DNA of 29,842 bases from UBA1151 sp963579925 (lineage in GTDB: Bacteria; Chloroflexota; Dehalococcoidia; Lucifugimonadales; Lucifugimonadaceae), in NCBI GenBank assembly GCA_963579925.1, contig CAUZJA010000009.1:1-29842 (forward strand). Reading direction: 5' to 3'. Position 1 is the stretch's first letter. Every line of letters begins with the position of its first letter. Below the pieces are notes generated by a model that saw only the letters and a list, made by a program, of their open reading frames with translations, did no database searches and was not told the origin of the DNA. The position numbers were made by a program, and so were the translations under genes. Below, piece by piece: positions 8,521 through 16,371 of the stretch.

Positions 8521-9828
8521 CTACGCTGGCGAGTCTCCGTATGGCTCAATCCGAAGCAACGATGCGAACTTTTCGATACTCGATGCTGAGCTAATCTGCT
8601 CAACCGCCTGCTGAACTTCACGTTCACGCGCAGGATGAGTAGTGAGCACAATATCTGCCGTTCCCAGCTCGGAATCTGAATCCATCTGCAAAACGGAATC
8701 GATTGAAATGTTCTTGGCTGCGAGTATGCCTGCCACCTCAGCCAGCACGCCCGGCTGATCTTTCGCCACCAGTCTCAAATAGTACTGGCACTCATAGTCA
8801 GCCATATCCAGCAGCGCTGGAGGTGATGACAACTTTCTTGGCGGAGTTATCGACCCCGGTGCCCTGGCTACTCGAATCATGTCGCCAAGTACTGCGCTGG
8901 CCGTCGCTTCTGGTCCGGCTCCGCGTCCCTGCAACCAGAGTGGTCCAACCAGATCGCCTTCAATCTCGCAGACGTTGAGTACGCCGTCTACTTTGGCCAT
9001 CGGAACATCGTTGGGAATGAGCGCCGGGTGAACGCGAACCAGCAGTCCGCCATCTTCCAGGCGAGCCGCCGCAATCAGCTTGATCGTGTAACCCAACCTT
9101 GCGGCGTTACCGATATCAGCCGCCGTGATCGACTGGATACCTTCACGGTGAATCGAGTCCAGCGGAACGGACGCTCCGTACGCAAGCCGAGCAAGGATTG
9201 CGATCTTGTACATGGCATCCCAGCCATCTACATCGGCAGTTGGGTCAGATTCGGCATAGCCCAGCGCCTGTGCGTCAGCAAGAACATCCCCAAATGCTTC
9301 ACCCTGCGCCGTCATGCGCGTCAGGATGTAGTTGGTCGTGCCGTTGATAATTGCCCGGAGCGACTGAACCTGATTGGCAAGAAGGTCACTTGAGAGCGGT
9401 CCAATGATGGGAATACCACCGCCAACCGCGGCTTCGTAGAGCATCCGAACGCCGTTGGCCTCAGCCAGTGCAATTAGCTCGTCACCATTCTTGGCGATCG
9501 CCTCTTTATTGGCGGTTATCACGTGCTTACCGGCCTTGAGCGCGTCAGCAATCGCTGAAGATGCTGGCTCGTCGCCACCCATGAGTTCAACAACAATGTC
9601 TACTTCAGGATTATCAATAACCGATGAAAGTTCATCTGATAGCAGTTCACTGGGAACTGGCCGTTCAGCTTCAAGATTCCTGACCACTGCTCTCTTGAGA
9701 ACTAGCGGATGGCTTCCCGGAACGGTCTTCTGAGTTCGTCCGTCAAGTAAGGCGCGGGCAACTGCAGAGCCTACGACGCCGACGCCGAGAAGTCCTACGC
9801 CAAGAGATTCACGTTGAGATGTAGTCAT
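8521..9828 (-). CDS. hom: Homoserine dehydrogenase with ACT domain
   Basis: This enzyme reduces aspartate semialdehyde to homoserine with NAD(P)H, the branch point to threonine, isoleucine and methionine. The 435-residue product starts with a Rossmann motif (GVGLLGVGVVGSAVA, residues 10-24), has ITANKEAIAKNG in the cofactor domain, and the catalytic-domain signature TADVDGWDAMYKIAILA with the conserved lysine. The last 75 residues form an ACT domain (YYLRLVAKDQPGVLAEVAGI), the usual threonine-sensing module, so feedback inhibition is likely. It lies 27 bases downstream of the parvulin-like gene and upstream of thrC on the same strand. Confidence 0.96.
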   Translation of the reverse strand: MTTSQRESLGVGLLGVGVVGSAVARALLDGRTQKTVPGSHPLVLKRAVVRNLEAERPVPSELLSDELSSVIDNPEVDIVVELMGGDEPASSAIADALKAGKHVITANKEAIAKNGDELIALAEANGVRMLYEAAVGGGIPIIGPLSSDLLANQVQSLRAIINGTTNYILTRMTAQGEAFGDVLADAQALGYAESDPTADVDGWDAMYKIAILARLAYGASVPLDSIHREGIQSITAADIGNAARLGYTIKLIAAARLEDGGLLVRVHPALIPNDVPMAKVDGVLNVCEIEGDLVGPLWLQGRGAGPEATASAVLGDMIRVARAPGSITPPRKLSSPPALLDMADYECQYYLRLVAKDQPGVLAEVAGILAAKNISIDSVLQMDSDSELGTADIVLTTHPAREREVQQAVEQISSASSIEKFASLLRIEPYGDSPA

Positions 9829-9855
9829 AATTCCGTGCCTGAGCCAGGCCGGCTC

Positions 9856-11097
9856 CTATCGCCTTTGAGCGGGAACGAGTTGGCCAGATGCGTCAAGTTC
9901 AAAACCATCTGGAACGGTGCTATCCGGTTCAGGTGTTGGAAGCGCTCGAGCAAGTCTTACCTGCTCATTTACCCAGTCAGCAATGCTGCTGTTCAAGATG
10001 AGCTCCACATCTACCTGTGACCTGAATTCCTCAAACCAGTCCGTTAGCGCCTGATCTTTCAGGAGTTCCAGTGGGGCCAGGTCAATTGGACGTGCGGACG
10101 TATATTCAGCCACGTATAAAACTCCAAATGAGCCTTCACCTGGCACCTGTATGACTTCTGAGACGGTGCCAAGAGGAAGAATGCGATTGCCCTCGTCATC
10201 AACGCCAAAGAAGAGAGCATCAAACTGCGGGATCACGCCGGCAGGAAGCCAGCCTTCATCACCACCGCTGCGCCTGACTTCAGAGTCAACTGAGTACTCA
10301 AACGCCAGATCAGAGAAGTTCTCGCCAGCCTTCACCCGCTGATCAATACGATTCCTGATGTCCTCATTGAATCTCTCCAGAATGATTCGGAAGACATGTA
10401 CCTGTTCCTGGATCAGAGGTACATTCTCGCCAACTCGATCACGCACTCCAGACCTGAACAGGCCTTTCTGGATGATCTCCCGATATCGCTCATCAGTAAG
10501 GCCTACGTTGTTCAAGAATTGGAATTGAGCTTCCGCAATCTGCGAATCAGAACCTTCCGACCGATTCTCCTCGGTGATATATCCGTAGCCAAGCAAGCGA
10601 CGCACTTCCTGATCAATCTCTAGATCTGTGACCACCACACCAAGACCTGGGGCACCTTGAAATGCCATCTCATTTTCAGAGATCGTCTGGAGTGATTGGA
10701 AGAGGCTTGAGCCTATGTCAAAGTCTTCACCCACCTCTTCGGTAAGTCTCTGGTGAAATCTGATGAAATCAACAACTTCACCACGGGTGTAAATACGATC
10801 TTCCACACGTACAGCCAGTTCGCGCGGCGGCAAAACAAATTCGTTAATGAAGGCCCATGCGGGGATTGCTGCAATGGCCACCAACAACAGGATTCCGGCG
10901 AGAATCCATGGTCGATTCTTGCGGCTCTGATCGGCTTTCGCCGCCATTATTTCTTTCCGCGTCAGGTCGCGGGGTGTCCAGATTGAATCCTCGTCAAGCG
11001 AATCGACTTCCTGATCGGCGTCGGACTCTGACGATTCCGGGGCTGAATCAGAGGACAGAACGTCCTCGACTCCAGCTTGATCTATGTTTTCACTCAT
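9856..11097 (-). CDS. Membrane-anchored parvulin-type peptidyl-prolyl isomerase (SurA/PrsA-like)
   Basis: The 413-residue product has an acidic cytoplasmic N-terminus (residues 1-40), one transmembrane segment at about 64-86 (PWILAGILLLVAIAAIPAWA), a SurA-like helical region (about 95-225), and a PpiC/rotamase domain at about 232-335. The domain is recognised from QVHVFRIILERF, AGENFSDLAFEYSVD, GGDEGWLPAG and the segment ending FGVLYVAEYTSARP. Such proteins are extracytoplasmic foldases that help secreted proteins mature. The N-in, C-out single-pass topology is inferred from the basic residues before the membrane segment (QSRKNRPW). It follows rpsR by 80 bases and precedes hom by 27; the latter spacing suggests co-transcription with biosynthetic genes unrelated in function. 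Confidence 0.85.
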   Translation of the reverse strand: MSENIDQAGVEDVLSSDSAPESSESDADQEVDSLDEDSIWTPRDLTRKEIMAAKADQSRKNRPWILAGILLLVAIAAIPAWAFINEFVLPPRELAVRVEDRIYTRGEVVDFIRFHQRLTEEVGEDFDIGSSLFQSLQTISENEMAFQGAPGLGVVVTDLEIDQEVRRLLGYGYITEENRSEGSDSQIAEAQFQFLNNVGLTDERYREIIQKGLFRSGVRDRVGENVPLIQEQVHVFRIILERFNEDIRNRIDQRVKAGENFSDLAFEYSVDSEVRRSGGDEGWLPAGVIPQFDALFFGVDDEGNRILPLGTVSEVIQVPGEGSFGVLYVAEYTSARPIDLAPLELLKDQALTDWFEEFRSQVDVELILNSSIADWVNEQVRLARALPTPEPDSTVPDGFELDASGQLVPAQRR

Positions 11098-11177
11098 CGC
11101 AGTTAGTACTCAATTGGTAGGCATCCGGGTAACGCCACGCGATTCTGCTATTGCAGAGCGTGGTGCAGATACCTTGC

Positions 11178-12083
11178 CTACTCTTTTTTTTCTTCGGTCT
11201 CTGCGTCTGGTGAAACGTCCTCTGCTGCATCTTCGGATTCGCCAGCGACCTCATTTGCTGCTTCTGACTCTTCCTCTGCGGGAGTTTCCTCTTCAGCTAC
11301 AACTTCTTCTGCTTCAGCTTCTGCTTCCGGCTCTTCTACAACAGCTTCAGGCTCATCAGCTTCTTCCGCTTCGGCCTCAGGCTCTTCTACAGCGGCTTCC
11401 GCCTCGTCGGAAGGAGCTGCTTCAGCTTCCGGCTCTTCCGCAACAGCTTCAGGCTCATCGGCTTCATCCGCCGCGGCCTCTGGCTCTTCGTCTACAGCTT
11501 CTGCTTCATCAGCAGGAGCCTCTTCGGCTTCGTCCGTCTCTGGAGTGTCAATAGCTTCAGCAGTCTCGGTCGCGGCTTCGTCCGTGGTTGCGGCCTCATC
11601 GGTCGCAGCCTCATCACCCTCAGCCGCTGGAGCGTCTGCTGGCGGTTCCGCAGCGGGCTCTGGGCTAGGTGCCACAACCGTGGACTTGGTGTATCGCTCG
11701 TGGTCTGGTGCAAACGGGAGCAGTGCCATCAGGCGTGCCCGGATGATTGCGGTGCGAAGCATTCGCTGGTGACGTGCGCAGGTACCCGTCCTCTTGGAGG
11801 ACTCCATACGCGATCGTTCTGAAATGTATCGGCGAAGCTTGCTTACTGATTTGTAGTCAACGTGGTCAATGTGATCGACACAGAACTGGCACACCTTCCG
11901 GCGTCCCCACGGTCGTCGACCACCACCACGATTCCCGCCGCCACCTGAACCACCTGCGCCGCCTGGCCCACCGGGACGGCGAGTCTGCGTGCCTGCAGCT
12001 GGTCTCGACTCACCTGATGGAGCGCGTAAGCCACCATCCTGGTCGGTCGATGGTGTGGATTCCGGATTACTGATCGTGGTCAT
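11178..12083 (-). CDS. rpsR: Ribosomal protein bS18 with long acidic C-terminal extension
   Basis: The bS18 core covers only about residues 62-133 of 301: KVCQFCVDHIDHVDYKSV, LRRYISERSRM, GTCARHQRMLRTAIIRARLM and ALLPF. C65, C68, C102 and H105 make a plausible zinc site, as in the zinc-binding form of the family. Before it lies a Gly/Arg-rich segment (about 35-61). After it comes a tail of about 165 residues made almost only of Glu, Ala, Asp, Pro, Val, Thr and Ser, with no Lys or Arg until the final KKE. Normal bS18 is 75-90 residues. The gene sits in the standard rpsF-ssb-rpsR order, and the frame is continuous, so the tail is a genuine fusion rather than a neighbouring gene. The role of the tail is unknown. 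Confidence 0.93.
   Translation of the reverse strand: MTTISNPESTPSTDQDGGLRAPSGESRPAAGTQTRRPGGPGGAGGSGGGGNRGGGRRPWGRRKVCQFCVDHIDHVDYKSVSKLRRYISERSRMESSKRTGTCARHQRMLRTAIIRARLMALLPFAPDHERYTKSTVVAPSPEPAAEPPADAPAAEGDEAATDEAATTDEAATETAEAIDTPETDEAEEAPADEAEAVDEEPEAAADEADEPEAVAEEPEAEAAPSDEAEAAVEEPEAEAEEADEPEAVVEEPEAEAEAEEVVAEEETPAEEESEAANEVAGESEDAAEDVSPDAETEEKKE
11323..11471 (-). repeat. Imperfect 102-bp (34-residue) repeat inside the rpsR tail
   Basis: The segment starting at 11323 (GCTTCCGGCTCTTCTACAAC on the plus strand) recurs at 11425 with only about four differences over 47 bases. The offset is 102 bases, so the encoded 34-residue unit (core EEPEAEA and DEPEAV) stays in frame. This shows the acidic tail grew by internal duplication. 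Confidence 0.75.
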
Positions 12084-12142
12084 TCTTGTATCGATACTTT
12101 CGTTAGCTAACTAAATGGTGTCTGGTTGTGCCAGGTAGCGAC

Positions 12143-12640
12143 CTACCAGGGCAACTCTTCAACGTCTTCGGCATCCGGAGCGTCGCCGGGTGGCGGGCCT
12201 CCAGGAATTTCATTTGTAGGAGCTGGAGTTTCGGAAGGAGCGCCAGTTGGAGCACCAGAACTGCGGTCAGGTGGCAACGCGCTACCCTCATCCCAGTTCC
12301 CACCTTTGGATTCTCTGGAATCCAAGAATGTAACCGTCTCGGCGGTCACTTCAAGAGACGCTCTCGGTTGGCCTTCACGGTCGGTGTACGCGCTTGAGCT
12401 AATTCTTCCCTCAACGTACGCCTTGCGGCCCTTCGCCAAATACTGATTCACAAGCTCAGCAAGTCGGTTCCATGACGTAACACGAAACCACTCAGTTTCC
12501 TCCCGCTGCTCACCCGCAGCAGTGGTATATCGACGACTTACCGCCATTCGGAACTCGCAAACAGCGGCACCGTTCGGGGTATAGCGCATCTCAGGATCTG
12601 ACCCAAGATTGCCAATGAGGATCACTTTGTTGAGCGTCAT
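12143..12640 (-). CDS. ssb: Single-stranded DNA-binding protein
   Basis: The 165-residue product starts MTLNKVILIGNLGSDPEMRY, the classic OB-fold opening of bacterial SSB, followed by RMAVSRRY, WFRVTSWNRLAELVNQYL and AYVEGRISS (OB fold to about residue 107). A Pro/Gly-rich linker leads to an acidic tip EDVEELPW. The usual tip ends in DIPF, and here the last residue is Trp instead of Phe, a conservative aromatic change at the site that binds partner repair and replication proteins. It lies 12 bases after rpsF and 59 before rpsR, the common rpsF-ssb-rpsR arrangement. Confidence 0.96.
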   Translation of the reverse strand: MTLNKVILIGNLGSDPEMRYTPNGAAVCEFRMAVSRRYTTAAGEQREETEWFRVTSWNRLAELVNQYLAKGRKAYVEGRISSSAYTDREGQPRASLEVTAETVTFLDSRESKGGNWDEGSALPPDRSSGAPTGAPSETPAPTNEIPGGPPPGDAPDAEDVEELPW

Positions 12641-12652
12641 CGTGAAAGTTCC

Positions 12653-13036
12653 TTAGGGCCGTCTGGGACGACGATTGTCCCGTCCACCGCGGTCTCGGGG
12701 GCGCTCTTCAGGCTCGTCGGACTCTTCAACCGCTGGAACTGGCTTATTGTGCCTGATTAGGATGTGCCGAATGACATTCTGATCTGCATCCAGCGCTAGC
12801 TCCAGCGTGGGAGTTGCTGCGCTGTCCAACTTGAAATTCGCCAGGAAGTAGGAACCTTCTTTGTTCTTCTCTACCTGGTAGGCAAGCGTTCGCCTGCCCC
12901 ACAGAGCAACGCCATCAACATCGCCACCACCGTCCTTGATCAGGCCGGTAATTTTTTCTACTGAAGCGGCGCCGGCTTCTTCGTCGGCGTCAGCTCCCAG
13001 TAGCCACATAAGTTCATAGTCACGCGTAACTGGAAT
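12653..13036 (-). CDS. rpsF: Ribosomal protein bS6 with a non-canonical start codon
   Basis: bS6 binds bS18 on the 30S platform. The first ATG in frame is at 13009, but the codons just before it read T-R-D-Y-E-L, so the family N-terminus (MRDYEL, the first beta strand) begins upstream. No ATG, GTG or TTG exists between an upstream in-frame stop and 13009. The two plausible initiators are ATT at 13036, with GGGAG seven bases upstream, and ACG at 13027, which aligns with the family's initiator Met. I chose ATT because of the ribosome-binding site; that gives 127 residues. Downstream are KITGLIKDGGGDVDGVALWG, GRRTLAYQVEKNKEGSYFLA and a basic, Arg-rich C-terminus. It is the first gene of rpsF-ssb-rpsR. 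Confidence 0.9.
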   Translation of the reverse strand: MPVTRDYELMWLLGADADEEAGAASVEKITGLIKDGGGDVDGVALWGRRTLAYQVEKNKEGSYFLANFKLDSAATPTLELALDADQNVIRHILIRHNKPVPAVEESDEPEERPRDRGGRDNRRPRRP

Positions 13037-13107
13037 TGGGTGTCTCCCGAAAGGAATAATTCAAAGGATTAAATCAACAGAAATATTGTCCGAATGGACA
13101 GTCAAAA

Positions 13108-13116
13108 ATTATAGCA
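13108..13116 (-). promoter_or_regulatory. Extended -10 promoter of rpsF-ssb-rpsR
   Basis: The minus strand reads TGCTATAAT, identical to the extended -10 in front of the ilv T-box leader. The expected transcription start is about 60-65 bases upstream of the rpsF start region. A -35 box is not evident. Confidence 0.65.
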
Positions 13117-13205
13117 CGCAGTGGCACCTACCCTGTCATCTATTTGCAAACTGCCAATAATCAACCGACCTCACGAGTAATATTGATCGATAAACGCAGC
13201 CTTGT

Positions 13206-14453
13206 CTACGCATCCGTCACCCCGGGCGCCGGGTACTGCCGCGCGAACTCCCCGATTCTTCGGCGCAAATTGCTCAGGGTTGCTGAATCGTCAATTGCCG
13301 ATAGGCCTTCCATGATGAAGTCCGCAACCGTTTCCATCTCGTGAATCCCCATATCTCGGCTCGACAAAGCGGGCGTGCCTAAGCGAAGACCACTTGTGAC
13401 CATTGGCTTCTCTTTATCGAACGGAATCGCGTTCCTGTTCGTAATAATTCCGGCCTCCTGAAGGCCGCCTTGAGCAACTTTCCCAGTTATACCCAGCGGC
13501 GTCAGATCAACCAACATCAGGTGGTTATCCGTCCCGCCTGAGACGATGCGAAGCCCGCGCTTGGACAGTGCATTCGATAGCGCTTTGGCATTCTCAACAA
13601 CCGTGCGGGCGTAAACCTTGAACTCCGGCTGCAACGCCTCTTTGAACGCAACAGCCTTTGCCGCGATCACGTGCATCATTGGTCCGCCCTGCACTCGAGG
13701 AAACACCGCTGAATCGATCTTGCGGCGATACTCCTCTTTGCACATGATCATCGCGCCACGCGGCCCGCGTAACGTCTTGTGCGTGGTGGTGGTGACGATG
13801 TCCGCATACTCGATTGGCGATGGGTGAGCACCACCAGCAATTAGCCCGGCAATGTGAGCAATATCGGCAACCAGCACAGCGCCGTTGTCGTCCGCAATAT
13901 CTTTGAAGCGTTCGAAATCGACCGTTCGTGGATAAGCAGTCGCTCCACATACGATGATCTTCGGCTTGAACTCTTTGGCCAGAGATTCAACCTCATCGAA
14001 GTTGATGACTTCCGTCTCTCGCTCCACGCCGTAAGACGCGAAATCGTAGAAGCATCCAGAGAAGTTGACTGGCGAACCATGGGTCAGGTGCCCACCCTGA
14101 TCCAATCGCATTCCCAGCACCACATCACCCGGTTCAAGAATCGCGAAGTAAGCTGCCATGTTGGCCTGTGATCCGGAGTGTGGCTGAACATTCACGTGGT
14201 CAGCACCAAAGATCTCCTTGGCCCGTTCCTGCGCCAGAACTTCCACCCGGTCCACATTCTCCGTACCCGCGTAGTAGCGGCGACCGGGGTAACCCTCCGC
14301 ATACTTGTTCGTCATCACGGAGCCGGTGGCTTCTCGCACCGCGGTGCTGGCGTAGTTCTCTGATGCAATCAGTACCAACTCATCAACAAGACGACGCTCA
14401 TCCGCATCGATAGCCTTAGATACTTCGGGATCCTGAACGGACAACACACTCAT
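13206..14453 (-). CDS. glyA: Serine hydroxymethyltransferase
   Basis: This PLP enzyme interconverts serine and glycine while loading tetrahydrofolate with a one-carbon unit. The 415-residue length is standard. The N-terminal LIASENYASTAVREATGSVM, the NKYAEGYPGRRYYAG block and VNVQPHSGSQAN are family signatures, and the PLP lysine is K226 in TTTTHKTLRGPRGAMIM. The C-terminal domain ends with LRLGTPALSSRDM. It is transcribed away from the LmbE gene and its stop is followed by the rpsF promoter region. No clear Shine-Dalgarno sequence precedes the ATG, so a short or leaderless message is possible. Confidence 0.97.
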   Translation of the reverse strand: MSVLSVQDPEVSKAIDADERRLVDELVLIASENYASTAVREATGSVMTNKYAEGYPGRRYYAGTENVDRVEVLAQERAKEIFGADHVNVQPHSGSQANMAAYFAILEPGDVVLGMRLDQGGHLTHGSPVNFSGCFYDFASYGVERETEVINFDEVESLAKEFKPKIIVCGATAYPRTVDFERFKDIADDNGAVLVADIAHIAGLIAGGAHPSPIEYADIVTTTTHKTLRGPRGAMIMCKEEYRRKIDSAVFPRVQGGPMMHVIAAKAVAFKEALQPEFKVYARTVVENAKALSNALSKRGLRIVSGGTDNHLMLVDLTPLGITGKVAQGGLQEAGIITNRNAIPFDKEKPMVTSGLRLGTPALSSRDMGIHEMETVADFIMEGLSAIDDSATLSNLRRRIGEFARQYPAPGVTDA

Positions 14454-14763
14454 AAAAGCAACACCAACAAGATTAGGGGCGGGGAATCGATGTGCGGACC
14501 ACTGGGACTACTGGGAGATATGGCACCTACACGTCTCCCTAGTTTATGTGTGCGCCTGATTAATCGCGCCAGTTGCCCACTGCCCTGCAATTTCACCCAT
14601 ATGTTGGCTCGCTGGGATTGTCTAGAATGCCGTAGGCGAATCCCCAATAAAAACGAACTACCCGACCTAATGTAGGAATTCCCCTTTTCAAGGCCGCAAC
14701 AAATAGGTACCCAATTTAGCGACTCGTGCATCCCGCAACTCTGTGACGCAGACATGGAAATAA
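14454..14763. other. 310-base divergent intergenic region between glyA and the LmbE gene
   Basis: No convincing gene, tRNA or riboswitch is seen here. Short frames on both strands lack family features and ribosome-binding sites. It must contain the two divergent promoters. TAGAAT at 14623-14628 (plus) and TAAACT near 14540 (minus) resemble -10 boxes but have no acceptable -35 partners, so they are not listed separately. Confidence 0.5.
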
Positions 14764-15516
14764 ATGACTACCAACGCAATTCCGTATGAGAAATCTCAAT
14801 TGGAGATCATCGATACCGTCCCGGAGCGAGCTCTTGTTGTACTTGCCCACCCTGACGATGGAGAACTTGGCGCAGGCGGCGTCATGGCGACATGGGCGGC
14901 GCGGGGCTGCGACATAGCAATGGTGGTCTGCACTTCCGGCAGCAGCGGGAGCAACGATCCCTCGATGACATCTGAGGAGATCGTTCCTATCAGGCGCGCT
15001 GAGCAGATCAAGGCGTCAGAAGTGGCGGGAGCGCAGCACGTTGAGTTTCTTGACCATCCAGATGGCGGTCTTGAGGCAGACAGGGTCTTTCTTGGCGAAA
15101 TTGTCTGGATGATCAGGAAGTATCGGCCGGAAGTAGTTCTGTGCCACGACCCGCATCGATTCAACGGCTTCAATCACCGTGACCACAGAATGGTGGGCAC
15201 CTGCGTGCTGGACGCAATCTATCCCTATGCCCGGGATCATCTGCACTTCCCGGAGCACCTGGAGCATGAGGGCATTGAGCCGTACAAGGTACGGGAAGTT
15301 CTCATGTGGGGTGCGGATACCCCAAACGTCATCGTGGACACCACAAATGGCGTTGAGAAGCAGATCGAAGCTCTGCACCAGCACGAAAGCCAGGTCGGCG
15401 GCCTCAGCGGTGGCCCCGCTGTAGGCGATAGGCTGAGGGAACGCGCACGAACGGTGGCCACCAATTACCCATTTGAATATGGGCAGACCTACAGGCGCTT
15501 AATCGCCCGCGGATAG
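14764..15516 (+). CDS. PIG-L / LmbE-family zinc N-deacetylase
   Basis: The 250-residue product is a PIG-L/LmbE family metal-dependent deacetylase; known members remove acetyl groups from GlcNAc-containing small molecules (MshB in mycothiol, BshB in bacillithiol synthesis). The metal-binding start is VVLAHPDDGELGAGG with H29, D31 and D32, and a later FNGFNHRDHRMVG supplies the third metal ligand His. The family's common HPDDE is HPDDG here with the acidic residue one place later, a frequent variant. It is 14 bases from the following CpsB-like gene, so the two are probably co-transcribed. Substrate is unknown; a link with the MshA-like and MshD-like proteins about 9 kb away is discussed as a finding. 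Confidence 0.88.
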   Translation: MTTNAIPYEKSQLEIIDTVPERALVVLAHPDDGELGAGGVMATWAARGCDIAMVVCTSGSSGSNDPSMTSEEIVPIRRAEQIKASEVAGAQHVEFLDHPDGGLEADRVFLGEIVWMIRKYRPEVVLCHDPHRFNGFNHRDHRMVGTCVLDAIYPYARDHLHFPEHLEHEGIEPYKVREVLMWGADTPNVIVDTTNGVEKQIEALHQHESQVGGLSGGPAVGDRLRERARTVATNYPFEYGQTYRRLIARG

Positions 15517-15530
15517 ATAATAGAAACACA

Positions 15531-16340
15531 ATGCCACGAGTAGACATTCACACACACCTCCTCCCATCCGTAGACGATGGACCGGAGACCCTCGACGAAA
15601 CCATCGCGATGGCGCGCATGGCGTCCGCCGATGGCACGGACGTGATCCACGCCTCCCCACATCAGCGCGACGTGATGAACAACCACTCTGTTGAACATCT
15701 ACAAAACCTGATCGTTGAGGTGAACGGTCGGCTTCGTTCAGAAGCAGGGCCAACGCAGCGCGTGCCACGCCTGATCCTGGGGATGGAAAACCACATTGAA
15801 CCGGAGCTTGGCGAATGGTTCGATCAGGGGATTGCGCTTCCCATTAACGGCACAAAATTTATCCTGAGCGAGCCGCCTTTCTCCAGCTACCCGCCATACA
15901 TGGACCGTGTGCTGTTCGATCTGCAAGTGCGTCGGCTCGTCCCGGTTATTGCTCACCCTGAACGTAACGCTGAATTCCAGAAAAACCCGGGCAAATTACG
16001 CAAGCTTGTTGAGTCAGGAATGCTCGTCCAGATCACGGCGGGAAGCCTGCTGGGCGAATTTGGATCAAAGGCACAGAAGGCCGCTGAGTTCTTCCTTGCG
16101 CACGATCTGGCTCACGTGGCCGCATCTGATATGCACCGGTCTACACGCGTAAGAATGCCCCAACTATCGTTGGCCCATCAACGTGCCGAAGAGTTGGTAG
16201 GCGTGGAGCGAGCGCGAATGCTATTCGAAGACTCGCCCCGCAACATCATCGATGGCCGCGACCCAGTATTGGTCGGAACACTACCCCCTCTGGCATCCCG
16301 CCGAAAATGGTGGTGGCCCTTTGCCAGTAACACCAAGTAG
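15531..16340 (+). CDS. PHP-family tyrosine-protein phosphatase (CpsB/YwqE type)
   Basis: The 269-residue product starts MPRVDIHTHLLPSVDDGPET, the metal-binding opening of CpsB/CapC manganese-dependent tyrosine phosphatases that regulate capsule and exopolysaccharide export kinases. Other PHP metal motifs are ASPHQRD, GMENHIEPEL, PVIAHPERN and HVAASDMHRSTRV. The C-terminus is short and basic (SRRKWWWPFASNTK). No partner kinase (BY-kinase/Wzc) lies in the window, so the target is not known; a role in surface polysaccharide would fit with the glycosyltransferase and GNAT_6 genes nearby. It starts 14 bases after the deacetylase stop. Confidence 0.88.
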   Translation: MPRVDIHTHLLPSVDDGPETLDETIAMARMASADGTDVIHASPHQRDVMNNHSVEHLQNLIVEVNGRLRSEAGPTQRVPRLILGMENHIEPELGEWFDQGIALPINGTKFILSEPPFSSYPPYMDRVLFDLQVRRLVPVIAHPERNAEFQKNPGKLRKLVESGMLVQITAGSLLGEFGSKAQKAAEFFLAHDLAHVAASDMHRSTRVRMPQLSLAHQRAEELVGVERARMLFEDSPRNIIDGRDPVLVGTLPPLASRRKWWWPFASNTK

Positions 16341-16371
16341 CCCCCCCTCGCCCGTAATGAGGAATCGGTAA

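Noticed and set aside
11178..11200. Run of T residues (TTTTTTTT) at the end of rpsR as a terminator
   Set aside because: It encodes the final Glu-Lys-Lys-Glu codons on the other strand and no stem precedes it in the right orientation.
11084..11554. Leucine-rich plus-strand frame of 156 codons opposite the rpsR tail
   Set aside because: It is the complement of Glu/Ala repeat codons, which read as Leu/Gln/Arg runs; no ribosome-binding site or membrane-protein pattern.
14450..14755. 101-codon minus-strand frame in the glyA-LmbE gap
   Set aside because: No ribosome-binding site, no recognisable motif, and odd composition (CGLEKGNSYIRSGSSFLL); treated as chance.
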